A stretch of DNA of 64,000 nucleotides from Tropicibacter sp. R16_0 (lineage in GTDB: Bacteria; Pseudomonadota; Alphaproteobacteria; Rhodobacterales; Rhodobacteraceae). Below, in pieces: positions 25,713 to 33,753 of this stretch. The notes under the pieces were generated by a model. That model was not told where the DNA came from. It ran no database searches and worked only from the letters and a program-made list of their open reading frames with translations. The position numbers and the translations under genes are program-made. The stretch spans positions 1 through 64,000 of the forward strand of contig NZ_JAGHRE010000014.1 in NCBI RefSeq assembly GCF_017743935.1, given 5' to 3'. Positions within the stretch are counted from its first letter, which is position 1. Each line of letters opens with the position of its first letter.

Positions 25713-26120
25713 TTAGGTCCCAAACGGGTTTTCCAGCGCCACACCGGTTGGCGCAAAATCATCAACGTTGCGCGTCACCACGGTTGCCCCATGATGCAGC
25801 GCCGTTGCCGCAATCATCAGATCTGCACCCGTGTGGCCGATTTTGGCGCTGAGCCGCCCCCAGATGCGGGCGTCTTCCGCGCCAAACTCCAGAATGCGGT
25901 CGCCAAACACCAGAACCGTGCGATCGAGCCAAGCTTGCAGGTCCCGCGCAAAGCCAGGGTCGCGTCGTTTCTGTTGCTGGATGCCGCGTTCAATTTCGCC
26001 CAGGGTGATCACGCTCAGAAACAGCGACGTCTCTGGCTTGCCCCGCAACCAGGCCGTAACCTGCGGCGCACGCTTAGGTCGTCGTGCCGCCGAAAGCACA
26101 TTGGTGTCGATCACATACAT
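25713..26120 (-). CDS. PIN-domain toxin (VapC/FitB type)
   Basis: A 135-residue PIN ribonuclease. It starts MYVIDTNVLSAARRPKRAP with the first Asp, then SVITLGEIERGIQQQ with the conserved Glu, and HTGADLMIAATALHHGATVVTRNVDDF with the third and fourth acidic residues. The LGEIERGI and ALHHGATVVTRN segments are typical of FitB-like toxins. PIN toxins cleave RNA and stabilise plasmids with their antitoxin. It follows the antitoxin gene immediately. Confidence 0.93.
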   Translation of the reverse strand: MYVIDTNVLSAARRPKRAPQVTAWLRGKPETSLFLSVITLGEIERGIQQQKRRDPGFARDLQAWLDRTVLVFGDRILEFGAEDARIWGRLSAKIGHTGADLMIAATALHHGATVVTRNVDDFAPTGVALENPFGT

Positions 26121-26375
26121 TCAGAATGCCACATCACGCGGGGTGACCTGCGCGCGCTCCATCTCCGTGTTATCGTCAGAGACGGGAAAGGCCAGCAGGT
26201 GTTCGGCAAAGCTCTCGCGCGTTTCAACGGCACTCTGCACCAATTGCTGGTAATCCGAGGCGCTGAGCACCACCACCGCCGGTTTGCCACGGCGGCTCAC
26301 TTCTTGCGGCGTGCCGGCCAGCGCCGCATCCACCACGGCAGAGAACTTGTTCTTTGCGTCTTGAAGGGTCCACAT
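26121..26375 (-). CDS. Phd/YefM-type antitoxin
   Basis: An 84-residue antitoxin: MWTLQDAKNKFSAVVDAALAGTPQEVSRRGKPAVVVLSASDYQQL is the Phd/YefM DNA-binding fold, and the C-terminal tail (FAEHLLAFPVSDDNTEMERAQ) would wrap the toxin. GGAGG precedes the ATG. The pair is probably autoregulated through the 16-bp palindrome at 26395-26410. Confidence 0.92.
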   Translation of the reverse strand: MWTLQDAKNKFSAVVDAALAGTPQEVSRRGKPAVVVLSASDYQQLVQSAVETRESFAEHLLAFPVSDDNTEMERAQVTPRDVAF

Positions 26376-26394
26376 GCCAACCTCCTATATTCAT

Positions 26395-26410
26395 CTAGCT
26401 ATATAGCTAG
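26395..26410. promoter_or_regulatory. Palindromic operator of the toxin-antitoxin pair
   Basis: CTAGCTATATAGCTAG is a perfect 16-bp palindrome 20 bp upstream of the antitoxin start, AT-rich in the centre and overlapping the likely promoter. It also sits 21 bp before the divergent integrase gene. Phd-type antitoxins bind such palindromes. Confidence 0.7.
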
Positions 26411-26431
26411 ACAGGTTCAGAAATTCAAGCC

Positions 26432-27487
26432 ATGCCCAACTCAGTGACCCCGCATCACCCCCCTGCTCTGCCCTCTTTGGATGTCGAGGACCGTGCGGCG
26501 CTGGAAGACCTTTTTGTCCGCGGCACGCCGGAAAACACCCTACGGGCCTATGAGCGGGACCTGGTCTATCTGACCGCCTGGAAGAGGGCCGCGTTTGGCG
26601 CCGCGCTGGACTGGCCGGAGCAGGAGGAAGTGGCGCTGCGGTTCATCCTCGACCACAGCCGCGATCTCGCGGACGCAGCCGGTCGGGCGCGGGAAACAGC
26701 GGATCATCTGATTCAGATGGGCCTACGCAAGTCCCTCACCTGCCCGGCCCCTTCGACACTCAACCGGCGGATCGCGTCCTGGTGCGCCTTTCACCGGATG
26801 CGCAATCAGCACAACCCTTTTGACGCGCCGCTTGTGCGGCAGGCGCGGGCCAAGGCGCGCAAGGCAATGACCCGTCCCCCCGCCCCAAAGTCCGCCCATC
26901 CCATCACAAAAGATGTTCTGCTTCAGTTGCTTGAGGCCGGCGGGCCGGGGCTGCGGGGTATACGCGACCGGGCCATTCTGCTGCTGGGATGGGCCAGTGG
27001 CGGGCGGCGGCGGTCCGAGATTGTCAGCCTAGATCGCGATGACATCAAATTGGACGAGTTTGACGAGAAAGGGCTGGTTTGGATCACGCTGCTGGGCACC
27101 AAAACCACCGAGGCGGGGAAAACGCCAAAGCTGGTGCTCAAAGGTCTCGCCGCACGCGCCCTTGTCGCCTGGATTGATGCGGCGCAGATCGGGGACGGTC
27201 CGCTGTTTCGGCGCATCACGCGCACCGGAGCTCTGGGGCAAAACCGTCTGTCCGCCGCCGCTGTATCGCAGATCGTCAAACGTCTGCTGGTCGAGGCCGG
27301 TCTTGATCCATCCTATGCCTCCCCACACGGGCTGCGGTCGGGCTTTCTCACCCAGGCCGCATTGGATGGCGCGCCTTTGAGCGCTGCAATGCGCCTGTCG
27401 CTCCACCGTTCCGCCGCACAAGCGCAGAAGTATTATGACGACGTGGATGTGGCAGACAATCCGGCGACGGATTTGCTGGGGGTCTAA
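26432..27487 (+). CDS. Tyrosine recombinase / site-specific integrase
   Basis: A 351-residue recombinase. The N-terminal SAM-like core-binding domain includes TLRAYERDLVYLTAWKRAAFG. The catalytic domain has GGRRRSEIVSLDRDDI (first Arg), the PHGLRSGF box (His and second Arg), LSLHRSAAQAQKYYDDV (His and nucleophilic Tyr). XerC/D-like enzymes on plasmids resolve multimers or integrate elements. It lies between the toxin-antitoxin pair and the parAB operon, where it could maintain the replicon. Confidence 0.9.
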   Translation: MPNSVTPHHPPALPSLDVEDRAALEDLFVRGTPENTLRAYERDLVYLTAWKRAAFGAALDWPEQEEVALRFILDHSRDLADAAGRARETADHLIQMGLRKSLTCPAPSTLNRRIASWCAFHRMRNQHNPFDAPLVRQARAKARKAMTRPPAPKSAHPITKDVLLQLLEAGGPGLRGIRDRAILLLGWASGGRRRSEIVSLDRDDIKLDEFDEKGLVWITLLGTKTTEAGKTPKLVLKGLAARALVAWIDAAQIGDGPLFRRITRTGALGQNRLSAAAVSQIVKRLLVEAGLDPSYASPHGLRSGFLTQAALDGAPLSAAMRLSLHRSAAQAQKYYDDVDVADNPATDLLGV

Positions 27488-27595
27488 GGATCATAAATCG
27501 CGAATTTTCGCGACTGATCCTCATCATGTTTTTTCGCGAACATGCCCCCTCCCCTTCGCGGCGTCGCATTGCAGAGTCTCTCCAGAAGTCGCCCG

Positions 27596-27619
27596 GGATC
27601 TTACCCATGGGTAAGATCC
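27596..27619. promoter_or_regulatory. parS-like palindrome 1 (downstream of parB)
   Basis: A perfect 24-bp palindrome with core CTTACCC-AT-GGGTAAG, flanked by GGAT/ATCC. It lies 7 bp past the parB stop codon. The same 16-bp core (central two bases variable) occurs inside parA and upstream of parA, and nowhere else in the window that I could find. This placement is what a plasmid centromere bound by the cognate ParB would show. Confidence 0.75.
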
Positions 27620-27625
27620 AAGATC

Positions 27626-28720
27626 TCAACTTTCCTGCAGCGTATCGATCATCTCGGCAATTGCCTGTTCCAGCTTTCGCCGGTCAACGCGCGTGAAATC
27701 CAGGTCAAAACGCAGCTCCATCCGACCGTTTGACGCCGAACATTTTGCCACGCCGCGCGGGTGGTTGACTTGAAACGTCGTCTTGGCCTTTCGGGATTTT
27801 GGCGGCTTGCCCTCCACCGCACGAACCGCTCCCTCTTCGGCCTCGGGCGACCTCGTGAATCCTCGCAGGATCGCCACTTCTTCCGCCGCTGTTCGATCAG
27901 GTTTGGCCAACAGTGCCGCACTCAATTCGCGCTGCAACCCAGCGTCGCCATCTAGACGGCGCTTCAACTCGACCCCAACATTCCGCGGGATGTCATTGGG
28001 ATGGTTCAGCAGCTTTTCCAACCGCATCAACAGGCTTGCAAAGGCGCGGATATAGCTGCGCTTGGCGTAGCTTGCGGATTTGAACAAGATCGCAACCGCC
28101 TTGTCCACATCATCACATTCGTTGGCAGGGTCTTCGGCATAGGCGCGCGCAAGCGTTCCCATTTCGGCAAATGAGATATCCCGACGCACCAGGTTTTCAT
28201 CAACCATCCGGCGATAGTTGTCATCGGTTGAACTCTGCGCGACAATGCCTGCCGGGATATGCGCGTACCGGTCGTCACCGGTCTCTGCCAATAGCGCCCG
28301 ATAGGCCGACAATCGGCGCATGCCCTGAATCAGTTCAAACTTACCATCATCGCGTCGCTCCACGCGGATCGGATTGGACAGGCCGATCTCGCTGATCGAC
28401 AGGGTCAGTTCATCAAGTTCGGGATCAGGCCCCGCTGCACGGTCGCGGGTCAGCTTGTCCGTAACCACATCGTCCAAAGCGACCATATCGGTCACAAGGC
28501 CCTCTTTCTTCAGGCGGACCAACTCATGCGCGAGACGGTCGTTTTCGGCGCGAATGGCGTCCTCGGTCGATTGCCGATCACGCAGGGCATCCGCGTTTTC
28601 CGAGATGGCCGTTGCCATGGGCCCCCGGCGTTTTTCCAACGCGCGATCTGGCACTTTGCCCGTTGGGATGTCGTCGACCTCGGGCATGTTGATGTCAAAG
28701 ATTCTGCGCTTGCGGCTCAT
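27626..28720 (-). CDS. parB: Plasmid partition protein ParB
   Basis: A 364-residue ParB/RepB-type DNA-binding protein. The ParB N-terminal domain has LTLSISEIGLSNPIRVERRDDGKFELIQGMRRLSAYRAL (CTP-binding arginine patch GMRRLSAY) and ENLVRRDISFAEMGTLARAYA. An HTH region follows, and a long basic linker leads to the C-terminal LEQAIAEMIDTLQ dimerisation part. Its ATG overlaps the parA stop by four bases. It should load on the nearby palindromes and work with ParA in segregation. Confidence 0.92.
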   Translation of the reverse strand: MSRKRRIFDINMPEVDDIPTGKVPDRALEKRRGPMATAISENADALRDRQSTEDAIRAENDRLAHELVRLKKEGLVTDMVALDDVVTDKLTRDRAAGPDPELDELTLSISEIGLSNPIRVERRDDGKFELIQGMRRLSAYRALLAETGDDRYAHIPAGIVAQSSTDDNYRRMVDENLVRRDISFAEMGTLARAYAEDPANECDDVDKAVAILFKSASYAKRSYIRAFASLLMRLEKLLNHPNDIPRNVGVELKRRLDGDAGLQRELSAALLAKPDRTAAEEVAILRGFTRSPEAEEGAVRAVEGKPPKSRKAKTTFQVNHPRGVAKCSASNGRMELRFDLDFTRVDRRKLEQAIAEMIDTLQES

Positions 28721-30027
28721 GCCTCATCCTCCTCCAACTTGTCCCAGGCGGCTATCAACGTGTCGCGGAATTCCTGATAGGCCCCATCAAACGTGCCCCG
28801 TGCGCGGCGCCAGGTTTCGCGCGTCATGTCGCGATAATCCATCTCGTAGACCGAGCTCAGGAACCGGCCCGATTGTTCGACGGCCCGGGTCATCTCGACC
28901 GGGTGTTGGGCGACGTGATCACCGAACACCTGCTTGAATGCATCAAACATCGCCTGATGCAGCGCATTGCCGGGTTCGTACCTGGTCAACAGGAACTTGA
29001 TCTCGCAGAACGCTTTGGGAAGACCGATCTTACCCGTGGGTAAGGTTTCATCAAACCCATAGGCCAGATCCTCAAGCGCTTCGGCCAGCTGTCCGATGAA
29101 AGAGGTGGTCGAGTCATATTCCCAATACCCAGGCCCCGACGGAATATAGAGCAGGTCTGCCGCAAAAACCGCATTCATCGACTGATACCCGATGGCAGGC
29201 GGGCAATCGAACAGGATCAGGTCATAGCTATCGTCGGGGATCTGATCCAGAAAGCGCGAGACCGCTGCAAAGAACGACCACTCGGGGTTCAGGTGCCGGT
29301 ACTGGGCCGACGCAAATTCAACAAAGGCTGCATTGGCGCACGAAGGGACCGCATCAATCGTCGGCCAGGACGTGTTCTTGACAAAGTCGGACACCCGAAG
29401 ATCGCCCAAGCCCATGTTGGTGATCGATGACGGCAACTGGCGTTTGGGCAGGGCGGTGCCGCTTTCAGCGGCCGCCGGGCGGTTGTTCATCCGTTCCGTC
29501 TCGCGGATCAAATCCCGCGCCATGATGCCCCAAACGGTGTAATCCTCGGCCACGTCTGTCAGCCCCATGGAGTGGCTGAGTGTCGCCTGAGGATCGAAAT
29601 CAACAACCAACACGCGGTAGCCATCCAGCGCGGCGGCATGTGCCAGATGCAGCGCCACAGTGGACTTGCCTGCGCCGCCTTTGAAGTTCGCAACCGCAGC
29701 CCGGATCGCGCGCTTGCCAGCAGGGCGGGGCGGCATCAGGGATTTGCGGTTCGCCTTGATCCGGCGGCGCAGCTCATTGACCTCTTCCAGGCTGAACCAA
29801 CGCTGTCGGCCATCGGGCTCGACTTCGCCACCAGGCAATGTTGGGTCTGCTGCCAGCTTGCCGCGAAAGGTCGACTGGTTCATCTGAAAGATCAGCTCGG
29901 ACACCTCCCAGCTGGAGAACCGACGCAGGGTCTTCTCCATCTCGGGGCTGAAGGTCTGCTGCCGGATCCAGCCCTGCAGTTTGAGCGATTGGTTCCTGAG
30001 TGTGTTCAGGTCTTCGTGTGTATACAT
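28717..30027 (-). CDS. parA: Plasmid partition ATPase ParA
   Basis: A 436-residue ParA/RepA-type ATPase. An N-terminal HTH-like region (residues about 25-95, with RFSSWEVSELIFQMNQSTFRGKL and RWFSLEEVNELRRRIKANRK) precedes the deviant Walker A KGGAGKST (116-123), VLVVDFDPQATLS (Walker A'), and LILFDCPPAIGYQS (Walker B). The N-terminal domain marks a type Ia ParA that represses its own promoter. It is divergent from the initiator gene across a 513-bp origin-like interval. One parS-like site lies inside the gene. Confidence 0.93.
   Translation of the reverse strand: MYTHEDLNTLRNQSLKLQGWIRQQTFSPEMEKTLRRFSSWEVSELIFQMNQSTFRGKLAADPTLPGGEVEPDGRQRWFSLEEVNELRRRIKANRKSLMPPRPAGKRAIRAAVANFKGGAGKSTVALHLAHAAALDGYRVLVVDFDPQATLSHSMGLTDVAEDYTVWGIMARDLIRETERMNNRPAAAESGTALPKRQLPSSITNMGLGDLRVSDFVKNTSWPTIDAVPSCANAAFVEFASAQYRHLNPEWSFFAAVSRFLDQIPDDSYDLILFDCPPAIGYQSMNAVFAADLLYIPSGPGYWEYDSTTSFIGQLAEALEDLAYGFDETLPTGKIGLPKAFCEIKFLLTRYEPGNALHQAMFDAFKQVFGDHVAQHPVEMTRAVEQSGRFLSSVYEMDYRDMTRETWRRARGTFDGAYQEFRDTLIAAWDKLEEDEA
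29029..29044. promoter_or_regulatory. parS-like palindrome 2 (inside parA)
   Basis: CTTACCC-GT-GGGTAAG within the parA coding sequence, preceded by GAT, matching the core at 27596-27619 and 30126-30141. Its conservation inside a gene makes a chance match less likely. Confidence 0.7.
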
Positions 30028-30125
30028 GCCTCGTGCCCCGATCCGTTAGGACGTTGATTTCTTCTCTTTCCTCATTTACGCCTGATTTGTTTTTTTCGCA
30101 AAAGAAATTATCGTAAGATTGCGAT

Positions 30126-30141
30126 CTTACCCACGGGTAAG
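30126..30141. promoter_or_regulatory. parS-like palindrome 3 (upstream of parA)
   Basis: CTTACCC-AC-GGGTAAG located about 100 bp upstream of the parA ATG, preceded by GAT as in the other two copies. It may serve both as a centromere site and as a regulatory site for the parAB promoter. Confidence 0.7.
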
Positions 30142-30540
30142 AATACCAAGAGATTAAGGCTGCACAAAAAGCGTTGGCGATTCGGGTCAATCATAGGGCA
30201 GGGCCCGATTCGAATGTGACAGATACATTGGGTTTCACCCCAGATATAGGGGGACACCATATGGGCTATCACAGTCAATAGGGGGACATTCCCGCAAGAT
30301 AAGGGGACAGCCAAAGTGTCCCCCATCACCATAACTTCACCAATTTCTTTTGATTTTTGAATCTGAAGCTGACCAGAAAAGATCGTCCGCTGAAGCCCGG
30401 TCTTGACAGAATCGTAGAATTGGACGCTAATCAGCCCAAGATACGGAAAAGCGTTTGAAACAGCTTTCCAAGCATCAAACCGGACCCAAGATCCGGAGGC
30501 CTGATCCCAGGCAGAGGCAGACAACGTAGCGGGCGGCAGT
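30142..30540. other. Putative origin region with GGGGGACA repeats
   Basis: This gene-free interval between parA and the divergent initiator contains GGGGGACA at 30249-30256 and 30281-30288, GGGGACA at 30303-30309 and the reverse copy TGTCCCCC at 30317-30324. AT-rich sequence follows (around 30328-30372, CACCATAACTTCACCAATTT). A cluster of short repeats next to an AT-rich stretch and the initiator gene is the usual layout of an iteron-type origin. Which protein binds the repeats is not known. Confidence 0.6.
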
Positions 30541-31236
30541 ATGCAAGTCAGGAAACCAGTCGGCAACAACGCGTCGGCGTTGAAATATGATATCTTATCC
30601 GCCCTGGGCGTCCACGCCTTGGCCGGAGACAAGCATCGGCAGAAGTTGGTGCTGCGTCTGATGACATTGATCACCACACGCTACAACTGGCGCAACAACG
30701 AGCTTTCGATGGGTCGCGAAGAGATCGCACGCCTTTGGTCAGTCAACGAACGCACAGTCAAACGCGATGTCGGGAAACTGAAATCCCTGGGATGGCTGTC
30801 GGTCAAGCGGGCAGGGGTCCGGGGCCGGGTCACGGTATATGAATTGGACCTTAAACAGATCCTGGGAGACACCCGCAAGGCATGGATGTTGATCGGCCCG
30901 GATATGCAAGCCCGCATTGAAGACCAACCCGAACCCGCGGATTGTGACAACGTGGTGCCAATCCAGGCGGCATCATCGACGTCAGCACCAGAAGGGGAGG
31001 GGACTTGGGCCAAGGTTCAAAAAACACTGCATGCCCGGGACCCCGAACTGTGGTCTAGCTGGTTTCAACATCTGAAAGAGGACAGCAGGGTAGGGGACGA
31101 GGTAGTCCTGAGCGCTCCAAGCCGCTTCATGGCAGACTACATTGCGTCGCGATGGTCCGAACGTGTTTCATCTGTTTACATGCGTCTTGACTCATCTGTC
31201 CGGACGGTCCGGATCATTCAGGCAGAGAACCCTTGA
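30541..31236 (+). CDS. DnaA-like plasmid replication initiator
   Basis: A 231-residue protein. The N-terminal part (about 1-105) is a winged-helix-like DNA-binding region with MGREEIARLWSVNERTVKRDVGKLKSLGWLSVKRAGVRGR. The C-terminal part (about 155-228) matches the DnaA N-terminal domain (WAKVQKTLHARDPELWSSWFQHL, VVLSAPSRFMADYIASRWSERVSSVY). There is no AAA+ ATPase domain, so it is not chromosomal DnaA. This is the pattern of the DnaA-like plasmid replicases described in Rhodobacterales, divergent from parAB as here. The DnaA_N part probably recruits the helicase. Confidence 0.85.
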   Translation: MQVRKPVGNNASALKYDILSALGVHALAGDKHRQKLVLRLMTLITTRYNWRNNELSMGREEIARLWSVNERTVKRDVGKLKSLGWLSVKRAGVRGRVTVYELDLKQILGDTRKAWMLIGPDMQARIEDQPEPADCDNVVPIQAASSTSAPEGEGTWAKVQKTLHARDPELWSSWFQHLKEDSRVGDEVVLSAPSRFMADYIASRWSERVSSVYMRLDSSVRTVRIIQAENP

Positions 31237-31676
31237 TACCAACAAATCGGTCTGAAAACCTTCGATGTTGGTGCGGTCAACACGCTTAGATTCACAACTC
31301 TAGTAGGTACAGCAGAACGTAGGATATACAGAGACGCGGGTAAGGACCAGCCGAGCAAGATTGACGTGATCAGATAGGCTTCAATCGATGGGTGTCCTAA
31401 GACGGATAAGGGCCGTCAAAGTGGGCGAGGGGCATAAAATCTTTGCGATCTTCAAGGCAGATGACCTTGACATCTCCTTTGAGGGCGATGCGTTGTTGAC
31501 GGCTACGAAACCTACAATCAGCTCTTCAATGATGATCAGTTCGGCGTTCGCGGACTGTATTTGAACAACTCTCATCGGACTCTTTTTCTTCGGGTGTTTG
31601 CGGTGGCACCCGGATCAAAAGCGTCTAATGAGAACTTTGGTTTCGGGTGACCTTCACGTTAATGAAGGAGGCCACC
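31237..31676. other. Gene-free interval after the initiator
   Basis: No convincing gene was seen. A half-site GGGTAAG resembling one arm of the parS-like palindromes occurs near 31336. A short minus-strand open frame (31381-31575) has no ribosome site or motif and was not accepted. AAGGAGG at 31664-31670 belongs to the next gene. Confidence 0.5.
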
Positions 31677-32189
31677 TTGCCCACTCTTACTACTCCCGAA
31701 AAATTCACCGTCGGTGACCTTGTCGCGTTCGACTTTCCTTACGCCGATGGCGGGTCAAAAACCCGTATTTGTGCCATAGTCGCGGAAGACCCGGAACAGG
31801 GTGAGATTGTTGTGGCTTATGGCACGAGCAATTTGCGCCTGAACAACAATCCCGATCTTGCCTTGACCGTGTTCTCTCAGGCCGATTGTCAGGCAGCGGG
31901 ATTGCATGCGGCCACCCGTTTCCAGGTCGACCGCCGCGTTCGCGTGCAACTCGGGGATCCCCGCTTCAAACAGCGTAAATCGTTGGGAACCGCGAAGGTC
32001 GGGCAACTATCCCCGGGCCTCTCGCACCGGCTTGCCGAATTGTATGCTCGGCTACCACCCGTTGATCGCCTTGTTGAGAAACAGGGTATACATCCAAAAT
32101 CACGATCCAAGGCAAAGAACATCAGGAAACGTGGTGTGCGTTTCCTGGGTCGTCGCGAGACAAAGCCGAGAGAGATTTTCGCTGCCTGA
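31677..32189 (+). CDS. PemK/MazF-like SH3-barrel protein
   Basis: About 170 residues. The N-terminal 100 residues (FTVGDLVAFDFPYADGGSKTRICAIVAED, then GEIVVAYGTSNL) resemble the PemK/MazF toxin barrel with the conserved start of strand 1 and the SKTR loop. The C-terminal tail is rich in Lys and Arg (SRSKAKNIRKRGVRFLGRRETK), unlike classical MazF. TTG at 31677 was chosen because AAGGAGG lies 6 bases upstream. No antitoxin gene is directly adjacent, so it may be an orphan or a related housekeeping barrel protein. Confidence 0.6.
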   Translation: MPTLTTPEKFTVGDLVAFDFPYADGGSKTRICAIVAEDPEQGEIVVAYGTSNLRLNNNPDLALTVFSQADCQAAGLHAATRFQVDRRVRVQLGDPRFKQRKSLGTAKVGQLSPGLSHRLAELYARLPPVDRLVEKQGIHPKSRSKAKNIRKRGVRFLGRRETKPREIFAA

Positions 32190-32239
32190 ACGACCAGTTT
32201 TTCTATGGGGTCCGATCTGTTCATGTCATTTTCTGGAAC

Positions 32240-32998
32240 TCAACTTGATACCGCCCTTCCGCGGCTACGGGAATTTTCAGTGGCATGGCATGGCATGGCC
32301 TGGCTCTCGCCGAAGCTGCGTCGCAGATTTCGAAAACACGCTTTGAGATACTGTTGGTTCACCCGGGATGCACTTTTGTTTCTGAGAATCCAGTCCGCTA
32401 GCCCCGGCGTGCCACGCGGTTCGCAGCATTCCGGATCGTGCGTCATAGCTTCCTCTGCAGTCCCGGTCAGCAAAGTGGTCACCGCGTAGGGTAGGGTGGA
32501 GGAGGACATGACGAGGCCGGATTGGGTTTTGCCGCAGATATTCATCACGGTCAGGGTATCGAGCGTCAGGTAAGCCTGGCCGGAATGTAGTTGGTGTCCA
32601 TATCGCTCAGCCATCGTGGCCACAGCGTTGCCGACCTGTCCCACAATGGCACTTTGAATGCGGTCTTCAAACCGCGCAAGCGCGGCATAAAAAGAGCCTG
32701 GCAGGTCGGTTGCTTCAACGCGTTTGAATTCTGCGCCATCTGCGACAACAACGGCATCGATCAGCAGCCTGCTCAATTCGAAAGGCTTATCAGTGAACAC
32801 AAAGGAGACGCCCTGGATCGGTGTCTTTGCGATCGGCCATTCAGCAAACAGTGCCCACAACTGGGATCGCGCGTCTTGAATCACACGTCTGACCATCACT
32901 TGGTAGGGCAGCGAACCTTCAGGCAAGAATAGGAGACAGTGCTCTGTCGCCTGCTGTTCGATCAGTTCTGTGCTTTTGACGGTATTGGGGGTGCTCAT
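32240..32998 (-). CDS. Unrecognised protein, plasmid accessory
   Basis: A 252-residue soluble protein with no signal peptide or membrane segment. Visible segments are LPYQVMVRRVIQDARSQLWALFAEWP, GSFYAALARFEDRIQSAIVGQVGNAVATMAERYG and LYLTLDTL-like strands. The C-terminal 30 residues are basic. It is convergent with the PemK-like gene and divergent from the excisionase-like gene. No family could be assigned; a DNA- or nucleotide-related role cannot be judged from sequence alone. Confidence 0.5.
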   Translation of the reverse strand: MSTPNTVKSTELIEQQATEHCLLFLPEGSLPYQVMVRRVIQDARSQLWALFAEWPIAKTPIQGVSFVFTDKPFELSRLLIDAVVVADGAEFKRVEATDLPGSFYAALARFEDRIQSAIVGQVGNAVATMAERYGHQLHSGQAYLTLDTLTVMNICGKTQSGLVMSSSTLPYAVTTLLTGTAEEAMTHDPECCEPRGTPGLADWILRNKSASRVNQQYLKACFRNLRRSFGESQAMPCHATENSRSRGRAVSS

Positions 32999-33281
32999 TT
33001 TTCAGATTACCTCTTCTTGATGGAGTGACGCCGCCTCGGAGTGAGGCGGTACCAACGAACTGGTGTTCTTCGCCAAATCAGAAAAACCGATTGTTTGATG
33101 CTGCGGTTCTTTGGGGGACCACCTAAACCCAACCGAACGGCTATATGGCGCTTCATGTCGCTCTGCTGGCGTGCGCGTTCGGGTCGCGGTGTGGGTTGTC
33201 GTGACTATTTTGACGAAATTTTTTTCCGAACGGCCTCACGGGACCATCTCCCTTCCAACGATTTGGAACAGGAGACCTAAA

Positions 33282-33515
33282 ATGATCGTATCCCCAGACG
33301 AAACCTTCTCCGCACGCGAAGCGGCCGACTTTCTGCGCAAGTCCGAACGGCAGGTGCAGCGTTACCTTGCGGACGGAAAACTGCAGGGCAGCCGCAAGAA
33401 TGGGCGCTGGCAGCTCACCGCGTTGGAGCTGTGGCGGTTCCAGGGAATTGCCCGGGAAATGCAGGATATCTGGATCGACTACTGCGTTCGGGTGGCGAAA
33501 CGTGACGAAGAATAA
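33282..33515 (+). CDS. Excisionase-like helix-turn-helix protein
   Basis: A 77-residue protein with a MerR/excisionase-type HTH: FSAREAADFLRKSERQVQRYLADGKLQGSRKNGRWQLTALELWRF. AGGAG lies 7 bases before the ATG at 33282; the longer open frame upstream has no such site. It stands directly before two recombinase-like genes, so it may direct excision or regulate them. Confidence 0.8.
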   Translation: MIVSPDETFSAREAADFLRKSERQVQRYLADGKLQGSRKNGRWQLTALELWRFQGIAREMQDIWIDYCVRVAKRDEE

Positions 33516-33678
33516 AACCCTTCCAAAACAGTGGGTTGAAAATCTCGGGGAAATAGGCCGGTCTTCATTGTGTGGGAATGCATACCACCCAGTTTTCTCC
33601 GAAGTCGGCATGTGTCGCCCCGGGTCGGGGGCTGTCGCCGTAGGGCAGGGGGCGTCTGCCCCTGTCACTGGTTCGGGA

Positions 33679-33722
33679 GTGTTCTGAAAGCGCGTCTGAT
33701 CTCGAACGCCCTTTCAGAACAC
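33679..33722. repeat. 17-bp stem-loop before the recombinase gene
   Basis: GTGTTCTGAAAGCGCGT (33679-33695) pairs with ACGCCCTTTCAGAACAC (33706-33722) with one mismatch and a 10-nt loop. It is 30 bp upstream of the 749-residue recombinase ORF and 160 bp past the excisionase-like stop. No T tract follows, so it could be a terminator, a regulatory leader or a recombination core. Confidence 0.55.
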
Positions 33723-33753
33723 CCCCATCCCAGTCGACAAGAAAGGAAATAAC

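Noticed and set aside
30249-30324. GGGGGACA repeats as a CRISPR array
   Set aside because: Repeats are only 7-8 bp with irregular spacing and one is inverted. No cas genes are present.
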